Shown: positions 1-9,500, numbered from the stretch's first letter. The stretch is 64,000 nucleotides of DNA from Lentzea aerocolonigenes (GCF_000974445.1 NZ_BBOJ01000030.1:1-64000); one strand, 5' to 3'. The notes: generated by a model not told the origin, from the sequence alone. Numbers and translations are program-made.

Positions 1-635
1 TCCTCGTCGGGTATCCCGCACCGGTCGCGCCGCGTCCTGGCGGTCTCGGTGACCGCCTCCACGTCGACCTCGATCTCGGCCCGCTCGCCGGCCGCGGCGG
101 CTCGTGGCGCGTTCTTCAGTGTCTTGCGTCGCTTGGCTTTAGCCGCCTTGACCGCAGCCGGACCGGCCTTGGAGGTGTCCCAGGACTCCGGCAGGAACAA
201 CCGCCAGCCCAGCGGACAGGAGGCGGTGTCGGTGACCGCGTGCACACTGACCCCGATCTGGCAGTTGGCGACCTTGCCCAGGGTCCCGGAGTACTGCCGG
301 GCCACACCCGGTGAACTCGTGCCGTCTTTGGGGAAGCCGCTGTCGTCGACCGCCCAGGCCACCGGACCGATCGCCTCCACCGCACGCCGGGCCAGTCGCA
401 CTCGCACCGCGTCGGTGTCCCAGGTCGAGGTGGTCACGAACTGCTGCAGCCCTTGGTGATCCACTCCCAGACGTTCCGCCATCGGCTGCATCGACTTGCG
501 CTGCCCGTCCAGCAGCAACCCACGCAGATACGTCTCACCCTTGGCCCGTTGATCGGACCGGGCCAAGGGCTCGAACACCTCCGCCGCGAAGGCCTCCAGG
601 CGTTGCCGCACATGAGCAAGCTCATCAGGGGTCAC
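1..635 (-). CDS. IS701-family transposase, N-terminal part (cut by window edge)
   Basis: About 211 codons are visible, read from a GTG at 635 towards the window start; the frame is still open at base 1. The frame is closed upstream by a stop at 687-689 and no ATG lies between. The translation contains DDSGFPKDG near residue 96, followed by SPGVARQYSGTLGK, which is the conserved block around the first catalytic Asp of IS701-type DDE transposases. Family members are about 400 aa, so roughly half is seen; whether the rest is intact cannot be judged. The product would cut and join the ends of its own element. Downstream codons read as a normal transposase with no internal stop. Confidence 0.85.
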   Translation of the reverse strand, partial: MTPDELAHVRQRLEAFAAEVFEPLARSDQRAKGETYLRGLLLDGQRKSMQPMAERLGVDHQGLQQFVTTSTWDTDAVRVRLARRAVEAIGPVAWAVDDSGFPKDGTSSPGVARQYSGTLGKVANCQIGVSVHAVTDTASCPLGWRLFLPESWDTSKAGPAAVKAAKAKRRKTLKNAPRAAAAGERAEIEVDVEAVTETARTRRDRCGIPDE

Positions 636-699
636 CGGGACAGTGAATCGCCCAGCCTGTCCCGCGCCCCTACGACACGCCGAGACCTAACAAAGCACT

Positions 700-869
700 A
701 CTAGCGCCTGTATCGAAGTCCGGTTCGATGAGAGTCGAGCTTGAGGTGGTTCCTGGTGGTGCGGCCGGACGGCCCGCATACCGGTGTTGTATGTGGGTCG
801 TCCGGCCGTGCCGCCAGGGGCCGCCTCGGGCCCGGCTGTCGCGGATCGGACTTCGATACAGGCGCTAGT
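700..869. mobile_element. Palindromic MITE-like element with CTAG flanks
   Basis: Bases 700-722 and 847-869 are a perfect 23-bp inverted repeat. Its outermost bases include CTAG at 701-704 and 865-868, matching the 4-bp YTAR/CTAG target duplication known for the IS701 family, so the element proper would be 705-864 (160 bp). The two arms continue as an imperfect palindrome up to a short loop at about 781-789, so almost the whole element is one hairpin of about 80 bp. It has no coding capacity. The TAG stop of the adjacent acyl-CoA synthetase gene is formed by the right-hand CTAG. It may be a non-autonomous relative of the transposase next to it, but the TIRs of that IS are outside the window. 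Confidence 0.6.
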
Positions 870-2379
870 TGACGCCGCGCTCTCGCCCAGCCCAGTACGG
901 TTCGCGGAGCTTGAACTTCTGGATCTTGCCCGTCGCGGTGCGCGGGATCGAGTCGCGGAACTCGATCGACGTCGGCGCCTTGTACCCGGCGAGCCGCTCC
1001 TTGCAGTGGGCGATCAGCTCGGCCTCCGAGACCTCCTCGGTGCGCACGACCAACGCCTTGATCGTTTCACCCCACTTCTCGTCCGGCACGCCGATGACCG
1101 CGACCTCGGCGACGGCCGGGTGCGAGAACAGGCAGTCCTCGACCTCGATGGACGAGACGTTCTCGCCGCCGGTGATGATCACGTCCTTCTTGCGGTCCGA
1201 GATCGTCAGGTAGCCCTCGTCGTCGAAGTGGCCGCCGTCGCCGGTGTGGAACCAGCCGTCCTCGATGGCGTCGGAGGTCGCCTCCGGGTTCTCCCAGTAG
1301 CCCTCCATGACCACGTTCGAGCGCGCGAGCACCTCGCCGGTGTCGGAGATCTTCAGCTGCGCGCCCAACGCCGGTGCGCCGGCCCGTGACTGCTTCTTCG
1401 CCTTCTCCTCACCGACGGGCCCCGGCTGGGCGCGGTTGAAGGTCAGCAGCGGTGCCGTCTCGGTCAGGCCGTAGATCTGCAGGAACTCCCAGCCGAGCTC
1501 CTCGGTCACGCGTTGGATCGTGCGTGAGGGCGGCGGCGCACCTGCGCACACGATCCGTACGCGGTCACGGCCGGGGATGTCGCCTTCCCACGACTGAGCG
1601 GCATCCAGTACGGCGTTCCACACGGCCGGTGCACCGCACATCAGCGTGACGCCGTGGTCGCGCACACGGCGCAGGATCTCGGCGCCGTCGACCTTGCGCA
1701 GCACCACCTGCGGCACACCCAGCCCGGCCAGGCCGAACGGCATGCCCCAGCCGTTGCAGTGGAACATCGGCAGGACGTGCATGTACACGTCGCCTTCCCA
1801 CGCGCGTGTGTGCATGGCGAACGTGACCGCGTTCAGCCAGATGTTGCGGTGTGTGAGTTGCACGCCCTTGGGCCGTGCGGTGGTGCCGGACGTGTAGTTG
1901 ATGGTCGCCGTCGCGTCCTCCGAGGGATCGCTCCACGGCCGTGGCTCCACATCGAACCGGAGCAGCGACTCAGACTCCTCGCCCAGCGTGAACCGGTGCC
2001 GCGCGGTGACGTCGTCCAGGGACAGCTCGGGGTCGACGAACAACGCCGACGCACCGCTGTGCTCGACGATGTACTTCACCTCGTCGGGCCGCAGGCGGAA
2101 GTTCACCGGCACGCAGATCCGCCCGCTGCCGGGCACCGCGTGCAGCAGTTCCAGCAGCCGCGCCGAGTTGTGGCTGACGACGGCGATCCGCTCGCCCTCG
2201 CCGATGCCCAGTGCGTCGAGCCCGGCCTGCCACGCGCGCACACGGGTCGCCATCTCCGCATACGTCGTCGTCTCGACCGGTTTCGCCGGCTGGTCGGGTT
2301 CGTCGATGGTCGCGGTCGTCGCCGAGAACGCGAACGACGCCCGGTCCAGGAAGTCCGTGGTGATCAGCGGTACGCGCAT
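865..2379 (-). CDS. AMP-binding acyl-CoA synthetase (FadD-like)
   Basis: A 504-aa member of the ANL adenylate-forming family; activates a carboxylic acid with ATP and joins it to CoA, in the cytoplasm. The P-loop-like motif YTSGTTARPKG lies at residues 162-172, the GYWENPEAT...GWFHTGD region (core motif A8 Asp) near 360-380, the hinge DRKKDVIITGGENVSS follows, and the C-terminal Lys is in the RTATGKIQK motif. Length is normal. The C-terminal tail (WAGRERGVN) looks natural even though the stop codon TAG sits in the flank of the 700-869 element. Chain-length preference cannot be read from sequence. The neighbouring Sir2 gene lies upstream on the same strand with only 9 bases between, which suggests co-transcription; Sir2 enzymes are known to deacetylate acyl-CoA synthetases. 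Confidence 0.93.
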   Translation of the reverse strand: MRVPLITTDFLDRASFAFSATTATIDEPDQPAKPVETTTYAEMATRVRAWQAGLDALGIGEGERIAVVSHNSARLLELLHAVPGSGRICVPVNFRLRPDEVKYIVEHSGASALFVDPELSLDDVTARHRFTLGEESESLLRFDVEPRPWSDPSEDATATINYTSGTTARPKGVQLTHRNIWLNAVTFAMHTRAWEGDVYMHVLPMFHCNGWGMPFGLAGLGVPQVVLRKVDGAEILRRVRDHGVTLMCGAPAVWNAVLDAAQSWEGDIPGRDRVRIVCAGAPPPSRTIQRVTEELGWEFLQIYGLTETAPLLTFNRAQPGPVGEEKAKKQSRAGAPALGAQLKISDTGEVLARSNVVMEGYWENPEATSDAIEDGWFHTGDGGHFDDEGYLTISDRKKDVIITGGENVSSIEVEDCLFSHPAVAEVAVIGVPDEKWGETIKALVVRTEEVSEAELIAHCKERLAGYKAPTSIEFRDSIPRTATGKIQKFKLREPYWAGRERGVN

Positions 2380-2388
2380 GAAACGACA

Positions 2389-3198
2389 CTACGACCAGGT
2401 GCTCGGATCTCCCCAGGACGAGAACCGGCCTCCCCCGGATGGAGGAACGGAGCTGAGGTCGGGCAGCACCTCGCCGACCGGTTCGTGCAGGACGACGGCC
2501 GCCACGGAGTCGTACGGCGTCGGCTCGTCGTTGCAGATGATGACCTGGGCTCCGGCGCGGGCGGCCAGTGACACGAGGCCCGCGGCGGGTTGCACGGAGA
2601 GCGACGTTCCCGCCACCAGCAGCACGTCGCAGTCGAGTGCCGCGAGCCGGGCGCGGCGCAGCACCTCGCCGTCGAGCTCCTGTCCGAACGAGATGGTGGC
2701 CGACTTGAGGATTCCGCCGCAGCGCAGGCATTGCGGCTCGGGCTCGCCCTCGGCGACGCGTTTGAGCGCCTCCCGCATCGGGCCCGTGGCACCGCATCCC
2801 AGGCACACGGTCGCGTGCATCGTGCCGTGCAGCTCCAGCACCCGGTGCGGATCGGAGCCCGCCTTCTGGTGCAGGCCGTCGATGTTCTGGGTGACGACGG
2901 TGCGCAGCCGGCCGGACCGTTCGAGTTCCACCAGCGCCTTGTGCGCGGCGTTGGGCTTGGCCGTCCACACGGGACTGTCGAGCTTCGTCCGCCAGGACAG
3001 GCGGCGGAGCTCGGGATCGGCGAGGTAGGCGTCGAGGGAGGCGGCGCGTCCGGCGTCGGCGTCACGCGTCCACAGCCCTTCCGGACCGCGGAAGTCCGGG
3101 ATGCCCGAGTCCGTGGAGACCCCGGCGCCCGTCAGGACCGTGATCCGGTGCGCGGACGCGACCAGCGCCCGTGCCGCTGCGCACGCCTGAGAAGCCAC
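2389..3198 (-). CDS. NAD-dependent protein deacylase, Sir2 family
   Basis: 269 aa. The Rossmann motif LTGAGVSTDSGIPDFRG is near residues 21-37, the QNIDGLHQKAG motif near 105, the catalytic His in LELHGTMH near 122, and a four-Cys zinc site (CLGCG ... CLRCGG) follows. These are the hallmarks of a class II/III sirtuin that removes lysine acyl groups with NAD+. The start is a GTG at 3198. It is transcribed directly into the acyl-CoA synthetase gene (gap 9 bases). Sirtuin control of acyl-CoA/acetyl-CoA synthetases by lysine deacetylation is established in other bacteria, so the pairing is functionally suggestive; that this pair interacts is inference. Confidence 0.93.
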   Translation of the reverse strand: MASQACAAARALVASAHRITVLTGAGVSTDSGIPDFRGPEGLWTRDADAGRAASLDAYLADPELRRLSWRTKLDSPVWTAKPNAAHKALVELERSGRLRTVVTQNIDGLHQKAGSDPHRVLELHGTMHATVCLGCGATGPMREALKRVAEGEPEPQCLRCGGILKSATISFGQELDGEVLRRARLAALDCDVLLVAGTSLSVQPAAGLVSLAARAGAQVIICNDEPTPYDSVAAVVLHEPVGEVLPDLSSVPPSGGGRFSSWGDPSTWS

Positions 3199-3215
3199 CG
3201 GTTCACACTAGTGCG

Positions 3216-3668
3216 GTGCGCAGCGCTGTGGGAGCCGCCATCGCGGCAGTGGGCTTGATCACTTCCATCACCGGAACCTTCTTGCCGTGGCTGAAATCCG
3301 GATCGACCACGAGGGACAGTTACGAGGTGCTTTCGCTGCGTAGTCTCGCCGGGTTGGACGGGGTGGCGGGCAGCGTCGTCACGGGGGTCTGGGTGAGTCT
3401 CACGCCCCTCGCCATGATCGCGGTGGCGCTGTACGTGGTCCGATTTCGACGGTTTGCCGCGTGCGTCGGCCTTCTCTTTGGCACGATCAGTGGAACCGTG
3501 GCCCTGTTAGCCACAGTCCAAGGGGATAGCAAGGGTGCATTGGTCGGAATCAGCATCGCCGGACCAGTCGTCACCCTTGCCGGTGCCGTGCTGACGATCG
3601 TGGGGGCGATCACGGTGCTCACCTCTACCAGGCGCAGCGCAGTGAGAACTCCAGGAGGGAAACCGTGA
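3216..3668 (+). CDS. Small four-helix membrane protein, unknown function
   Basis: I do not recognise the family. The frame is open from 3171, but the likely start is GTG 3216, which avoids overlap with the divergent Sir2 gene and puts the first membrane helix at the N-terminus; 150 aa. Four hydrophobic segments are seen: GAAIAAVGLITSITGTFL, about 20 residues around SVVTGVWVSLTPLAMIAV, FAACVGLLFGTISGTVALL and VVTLAGAVLTIVGAITVL. The first helix ends in FLPWLKSG. Its stop overlaps the GTG of the next gene (GTGA at 3665-3668), so the two are translationally coupled and probably act together at the membrane. Confidence 0.7.
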   Translation: MRSAVGAAIAAVGLITSITGTFLPWLKSGSTTRDSYEVLSLRSLAGLDGVAGSVVTGVWVSLTPLAMIAVALYVVRFRRFAACVGLLFGTISGTVALLATVQGDSKGALVGISIAGPVVTLAGAVLTIVGAITVLTSTRRSAVRTPGGKP

Positions 3669-5188
3669 GCTACCCAGGTGGTGGCGGCGGCCAGTGGCAG
3701 CCGCAGAACAACCCGTACGGGCAGCAGCCCCAGCAGGGCGGCTATCCGCAGCAGCCTCAGCAGGGTGGCTACCAGCAGCAGCCGGGTGGTTACCCGCAGC
3801 AGGGCGGCTACCCGCAGACCGGGCCGCAGGGTTTCCCGCAGCAGGGCTACCCGCAGACGGGCCCGCAGGGCTTCCCGCAGCAGGGATTTCCGCAGCAGGG
3901 ATTTCCGCAGCAGGGCTTCGAGCAGCAGCCGTACGGCTACGCCCCGATGGGTGGCGAGCCGCCGAAGAAGAAGCGCACCGGCCTGGTCATCACGGCCGTC
4001 GTCGCCGTGCTGCTGCTGATCGGTGGCGGTGTCACGTTCTTCGCGCTGAAGAAGTCCGACCCGGCGGCGAACGCGGGCCAGGACACCCCGGCCATCGCGG
4101 CGAAGAACCTCATCGAGCAGCTGGGCAGCGGTGACGTCGTCGGCATCATGGCCTCGCTGGCACCGGCGGAGGCCGCGCTGTCGAAGGACTACATGGACTC
4201 GATGACGAAGGAGATGAAGCGTCTCGAGATCCTCAAGCCCGACGCCGACCCGAACAAGCTCACCGGTGTCGAGTTCAAGAGCGAGAACATCAAGTTCGAC
4301 GAGGCCAAGGCCGAGAAGATCAACGACCACCTCACGATCAACAAGCTGACCGAGGGCAAGATCACGATCACCTCGGACGTCTCGAAGATCCCGCTCACCG
4401 ACAAGCTCGTCGACGCGCTCGGCGACAAGGTCAGCCTGACCACGTCGAAGTCCGAGACCTGGGACATCACCGCCGAGGTGCAGAAGCGCGGCCAGCCGAT
4501 CGGCATCGCGTCGATCAAGGTCGGCGACAAGTGGTACCCGAGCGCGTTCTACACGATCGCCAACGCCGTTCTCGAGGACGAGAAGCTGAAGTGGCCGCAG
4601 CAGGGCTTCGCGCCGCAGGGTGCGGGCTCGCCGGAGGACGCCGCGAAGCAGCTGGTCAACGCCGCGCTGGACGCCGACCTGAAGAAGGTCGTCTCGCTGC
4701 TGCCGCCGGACGAGGCCGGTGTGCTGCAGGACCTCGGCCCGCTGCTGCTGGAGCAGGCCGGCACGCAGAAGCCGACCGGTGCCAAGCTGAACGCGCTGGA
4801 GACCGACGTCAAGGACGTCACCGGCGGCAAGCAGGTCACGGTCAAGAAGCTGTCGATCACCGCCGAGGGCGAGACGGTCACGATCACGCGCGAGGGTGAC
4901 TGCTACTCGGCGGACATCCCCCGCGAGGGCACGCAGAAGCTGTGCGCGGACGACATCACGCAGCTGTTGCAGCAGCAGGGCGGCAAGAAGATCCCGTCCG
5001 AGGCCGTCGAGATCATCGGCCGCGTCGCCGGGTCGGTCATGAAGACCGGTGTCGGTGTCGTCACGACCAAGGTCGACGGCAAGTGGTACGTGAGCCCGGT
5101 CCGCTCGTACTACGAGCTGGCGCTGACGCTGTTCCGCGGCTTCGAACCCAAGGACGTCGACGCGCTGATCGAGCTGCTCAAGAAGTAA
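3665..5188 (+). CDS. Membrane-anchored protein with Gln/Pro/Gly-rich repeat tail and duplicated extracellular domain
   Basis: 507 aa. Residues 1-100 are low complexity: repeats of the types GGYPQQ, GYPQTGPQ and GFPQQ, then a basic KKKR stop and one helix (LVITAVVAVLLLIGGGVTFF, about 108-127). The rest is outside the membrane and holds two related domains of about 160-170 residues: AIAAKNLIEQLGSGDVVGIM...KVGDKWYPSAFY and EDAAKQLVNAALDADLKKVV...KVDGKWYVSPVRSYY. Each begins with a helical 'AAKxLI/V' block and ends with the 'KVxxKWYxS' strand motif. Such DUF4878/lipoprotein-like domains with PQG-rich cytoplasmic tails occur in actinobacteria; no enzyme motif is seen. A 4-bp overlap couples it to the preceding membrane protein, and a strong hairpin follows it. 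Confidence 0.8.
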   Translation: MSYPGGGGGQWQPQNNPYGQQPQQGGYPQQPQQGGYQQQPGGYPQQGGYPQTGPQGFPQQGYPQTGPQGFPQQGFPQQGFPQQGFEQQPYGYAPMGGEPPKKKRTGLVITAVVAVLLLIGGGVTFFALKKSDPAANAGQDTPAIAAKNLIEQLGSGDVVGIMASLAPAEAALSKDYMDSMTKEMKRLEILKPDADPNKLTGVEFKSENIKFDEAKAEKINDHLTINKLTEGKITITSDVSKIPLTDKLVDALGDKVSLTTSKSETWDITAEVQKRGQPIGIASIKVGDKWYPSAFYTIANAVLEDEKLKWPQQGFAPQGAGSPEDAAKQLVNAALDADLKKVVSLLPPDEAGVLQDLGPLLLEQAGTQKPTGAKLNALETDVKDVTGGKQVTVKKLSITAEGETVTITREGDCYSADIPREGTQKLCADDITQLLQQQGGKKIPSEAVEIIGRVAGSVMKTGVGVVTTKVDGKWYVSPVRSYYELALTLFRGFEPKDVDALIELLKK

Positions 5189-5204
5189 GTTTTCGCAGGT
5201 CGCC

Positions 5205-5245
5205 CACGGCCCTGTCATCCGCAACAGCGTGATGACAGGGCCGTG
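5205..5245 (+). terminator. Hairpin after the repeat-tail protein gene
   Basis: Bases 5205-5219 and 5231-5245 form a perfect 15-bp stem with an 11-base loop, 16 bases after the stop at 5188. No T-run follows, as is common in actinomycetes. It ends 27 bases before the ATG of the next gene, so that gene must be transcribed from a promoter overlapping the hairpin or by read-through. Confidence 0.75.
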
Positions 5246-5272
5246 GCAGTTCCTGGGCCGACTGTTGGCGCC

Positions 5273-6577
5273 ATGGAAACTCAGGTTCTGATCATCGGCG
5301 CCGGCCCGACCGGCCTCACCCTGGCCCTCGACCTCTCGCGCCGCGGTGTCGCGTTCCGGATCGTCGACGCCTCGCCCGCGCCGTTCGCCGGCTCGCGCGG
5401 CAAGGGCCTGCAGCCGCGCAGCATGGAGGTCTTCCACGACCTGGGCGTCATCGAGCCGGTCCTCGAGTCCGGCCGCTTCCACATGACGATGCGCACCTAC
5501 AGCGGCCGCGAGGTGCTGCGGGAGTGGGACGTCCACGAAGGACGGCACCCGACGACCGAACGCCCGTACGCGAGCACGATGCTCATCCCGCAGTTCCGGG
5601 TCGAGCAGATCCTGCGCGACGCGTTGCCCGCCGGCACCGTCGAGTACGGCACGCCGCTGACGTCGTTCTCCCAGGACGACGACGGCGTCACGGCGGTAAT
5701 CGGCTCGGAAACCGTGCGCGCCAAGTACCTCGTCGGGTGCGACGGCGGGAAGTCGTTCGTGCGCAAGCATCTCGGCGTGCAGTTCGTCGGAGAGACACGG
5801 GAGGACCAGCGGATGCTCGTCGGCGACGTCCGCGTGTCGGGTCTGGACCGCGACCACTGGCACAGCTGGGGCGGCGGCGTCGACCGGTGGCTCGCGCTGT
5901 GCCCGTTGCCCGGCACGGACCTCTTCCAGTTCCAGGCGACCGGTGACGGCGAACCGTCACTGGAGCTGTACCGGCAGATCGTCCGCGACCGCACCGGCCT
6001 GGACGACGTGGTCGTGCAGGACGCGACGTGGATGTCGTTGTACCGCACCAACATCCGCATGGTCGACAGGTTCCGCGTCGGCCGGGTGTTCCTCGCGGGC
6101 GACGCGGCGCACGTCCACTCCCCCGCCGGCGCGCAGGGCATGAACACCGGCATCCAGGACGCCTACAACCTCGGCTGGAAGCTCGCGATGGAGACGCTGC
6201 TCGACACCTACGAGTCCGAGCGCAAGCCCGTCGCGCAGTGGCTGCTCGGCATGACGACCGCGATCATGATGTCCGGCAACCCGTTCGAGCGGCGCGGCGA
6301 CGAGACGCTCCAGCTCTCGCTCTCCTACCGGACGGCCGACGGCGAAGGTCTGCAGCCCGGCGACCGCATGCCCGACGGCCACACCGACCAGGGCCGGATC
6401 TTCGACCTGCTGCGCGGCCCCGACTTCGTGACGCTGGACTTCCCCGACGGCCCGGTGCTGGTCCGCCCGGACGGCTACGTCGCCGCGATCGGCCGGTCAG
6501 CGATCGACGCCTACTTCGGCGCGAACCCGGTCACGCAGCTTCACCACCGCCGGGTCGCTGCTCGGACCGCCGCGTAG
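5273..6577 (+). CDS. FAD-dependent aromatic monooxygenase (class A, PheA/TfdB type)
   Basis: 434 aa from ATG 5273; an upstream in-frame start at 5243 is inside the terminator hairpin and is rejected. The FAD dinucleotide motif GAGPTGLTLALDLSRRG lies at residues 8-24, the DG-type motif VGCDGGKSFVRKHLG near 155-170, and the GD motif FLAGDAAHVHSPAGAQGMN near 280-298. Such enzymes hydroxylate phenolic or polyketide rings with NAD(P)H and O2. The C-terminal thioredoxin-like region is shorter than usual: LRGPDF is followed almost at once by VLVRPDGYVAAIG, where larger relatives have some tens of extra residues. The 3' end overlaps the convergent regulator gene by about 80 bases. Substrate unknown; resistance or secondary metabolism are both possible. 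Confidence 0.88.
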   Translation: METQVLIIGAGPTGLTLALDLSRRGVAFRIVDASPAPFAGSRGKGLQPRSMEVFHDLGVIEPVLESGRFHMTMRTYSGREVLREWDVHEGRHPTTERPYASTMLIPQFRVEQILRDALPAGTVEYGTPLTSFSQDDDGVTAVIGSETVRAKYLVGCDGGKSFVRKHLGVQFVGETREDQRMLVGDVRVSGLDRDHWHSWGGGVDRWLALCPLPGTDLFQFQATGDGEPSLELYRQIVRDRTGLDDVVVQDATWMSLYRTNIRMVDRFRVGRVFLAGDAAHVHSPAGAQGMNTGIQDAYNLGWKLAMETLLDTYESERKPVAQWLLGMTTAIMMSGNPFERRGDETLQLSLSYRTADGEGLQPGDRMPDGHTDQGRIFDLLRGPDFVTLDFPDGPVLVRPDGYVAAIGRSAIDAYFGANPVTQLHHRRVAARTAA

Positions 6578-9500
6578 CCGTTCCGCCTCGTCCAGGGCCT
6601 CCTCCGCACCGCGGGGGTCGCCCTGGGCGAGCAGCCAGTCCGCGTACTGCTCCAGCACCATCGCCCGCGCCGGCCCGTCCGCACTCCTGTTGACGGTGTC
6701 GAGCGCCTTCCGGTGTTCCTCACCCGCCTGGCTCAGGTGCCCGAGGCGGGTGAGCGCCAGCCCGAGTCCGGCGTGGACGGTCGCGCGGAACTGGTTCGCC
6801 CGCTCGTCCGTGGTGTCGAGCGCCTGCCGGTAAAGCCGCACGGCCTGCTCGAAGTCACCGCTGAAGTACGCCACCTCGCCGTGGGCCAGCGCGACCCGTG
6901 CCCGATCGAGGTCGAGCGGCGAGGCGGGCACGAGCTCCAGATCCGCGCGGGCCCCGGCGAGGTCACCGATCCTGACCTTGATGCGCGCCGCCTGCATGAG
7001 CACCGACATCGGCACCAGCACGCTCTCCGGTTCCCCCAGCTCGGCCGCCACCTGCCTGGCCTCGGACACCGCCTTGAACGCCTCGGCGAACGCCCCGCGG
7101 TTGACCAGAACCATGACCAGGCACGACAACCCGAACACGACGGCCCACCGGTCACCCACCGCCCGGAACCCGTCCAACGCCTCGCGGTACGCGGCCTCGG
7201 CCTTCGGCGCCGCCCCTTCGCTGAACTCGCCCGCCACGATCCCGCGGATGAGCACCGAGAACGCCCGCATCCACGCGTCGGGCGACCGAGCCAGCCGATC
7301 GGCCAGCACCTCGAGCCGCCCGCCCAGGTCGGTCTCGCCCCAGATCTGACCGCTGGTGAGCATCAACGCGCAGAACGCCGTCGGCAGGTCCTCCTGCCAC
7401 AACCGCTCCGCCGCCACGACCGCTTCGGGCGTGCCGAGCGAGACCAGCACCTCCGACAACGGGTCGTCCGGCACGAGAGGCGCCCAGCGGCGGATCTCCT
7501 CGAACCGCTTGGTCATCACCAGCCAGTGCCACGTCCTCGCGGCCATCATCCGCCGCGCGATCCCGTTGTCGTGGTGGACGGCCCACGCCAGCGCCGCGTC
7601 GAGGTTGGACCGTTCCGCGTCGAACACCTTGAGGGCTTCGAGCTGCCGGGGACCGCGCAACAGCGGCTCGTTCTGCTCGGCGAGTGCCACGTAACAGGCA
7701 GCGTGTCGGGCGGGGTCGGTCTGGTGCTGCTCCAGCGCGTACTCGCGGACGGTCTCCAGGAGGCGGTAGCGCTCACCGGCACGTACGACCAACGACTTCT
7801 CGACGAGGGCGGCCAACAGGTCCTCGGTCTCCCAGAGGTCCTGATCTTGTCGGTGGTCCTGAGTACGTTGAGATGCAGGGGTTCCCGGCTCGGGGGTACC
7901 CCTGCGCGAGCCTGCCCCGCTCAGGTCTGGCGCGATGTAGCCGCTTGACGAGACCTGCTGGGGTGAGGTGTAGCTGGCCGACGCCACGTGGTGAGGTGAG
8001 GTGTAGTCGGCCGACGCGACCTGCTGGGGCGAGGTGTCCTGCTCCGCCGTTCCAGCCTGAGCACCGTGGTTGGGCGCCGCCTCCACTGCCTGAACACCAG
8101 GGCTGGGCGCCACCTCCCCAACCTGAACACGAGAACTCGGCGCCACCTGCCCAGCCACAACACCAGAACCGGGCGCCGCCTTCCTAGCCACAACACCAGA
8201 GCTGGACACTGCCTCCCCAGCCACAACAGCAGAGCTGGACACAGGAGCCCCGGCCGCGCCCTCCCGCTCCCCCTGAACCCGACCACCCCGATCCGCACGG
8301 GTTCCCGGCGCGGCGACACGCAACCCCGCCCCGCACACCTCGTGCACCGCCGCCGCCGTCGCCCCACCCACGAACACCGCCAGCCGCGCCAGCAGCAACC
8401 GCTCGGCGTCGTCCAGCAGCTCCCAGCTCCAGTCGATCACCGCCCGCAGCGTCCGGTGCCGCGCCGGTCCGGTGCGTGCGCCTCGGTCCAGCAGCCGCAG
8501 CCGGCTGTCCACACGGGACTCCAGTTGCGCGGCCGACAGCGAGCGGGCTCGGGCGGCCGCCAGTTCCAGTGCCAGCGGGATGCCGTCCAGCGCGCCGCAC
8601 ACCCGGCGCACCACGTCCCGGTCCAGCGCCGAACCCACCCGTGCCGCGAACAGCCGCACGGCGTGGTCGAGGTCCAGCGGCGCCACCGGATGCACCACCT
8701 CGCCCGGAATTCCCAGGGGCTCGCGCGATGTCGCCAGCACGCGTGCGTCCGGCGCCTCGGCCAGCAGGCGGACGCACAGCGCGGCGGCCGCGTCCACGAC
8801 GTGTTCGCAGTTGTCGAGCACCACCAGCGACGACCCGAGGCGGGAGAACACCGGTGTGGCCAACGGGTTCGGGCCCAGCGCCGCGTCCAACGCCGCCAGC
8901 GGTTCCGCCGCCGAGTCCAGTTCCACGAACCACGCCTGCGGGACCGACGCCGCGTGGGTGAGCGCCAGGCGTGTCTTGCCCACGCCGCCGAAGCCGGTCA
9001 GCGTCACCAAACGGTTGTCCCGCAACAACTCGGCCAACGTCACCAAGTCGGCATCGCGACCGACGAACGACCCCACCGGTGCCGGGAGGTTCCCGCGTGA
9101 GACGCGCTCCCGCAGCACCGTGAGGTGTGCGGCGGCCAGCGTCTCGCCGGGGTCGACGCCCAGCTCGTCGGCCAGCGCGTCGCGGACTCGCGAGAACACC
9201 GCCAGCGCGTCCGAACGCCGGCCCGCCGCGTGCAGGGCCAGCATCAGGCGGGCCTGCACGTCCTCCCTCAACGGGTGCGCGGCCGCCAACGCCTCCAGCC
9301 CGGCCAGGTCGTCGCGCAGCAACGCCAGGCGCACGGCCTCGTCGACGGCGAACGGCGCCTCCTCGAACGCCGCCCCGCGCCACAACGCCGCGTCACGGGT
9401 GCGCGAGAACTCCTCGACGTCGGTCGACGCCTCCAAGCGGTAGCCCAGGGCGTGCGACGACACCGCGCCGGCACCCAGCGTCCGCCGCAGCCGTGACACC

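Noticed and set aside
3320..5863. Minus-strand open frame of 847 codons opposite the repeat-tail protein gene
   Set aside because: Overlaps two clear plus-strand genes and the terminator hairpin; Arg/Leu/Asp/Val-biased shadow.
5243..6577. Antibiotic gene cluster around the monooxygenase
   Set aside because: Only a lone monooxygenase, transporter and regulator are present; no PKS, NRPS or other core enzyme.
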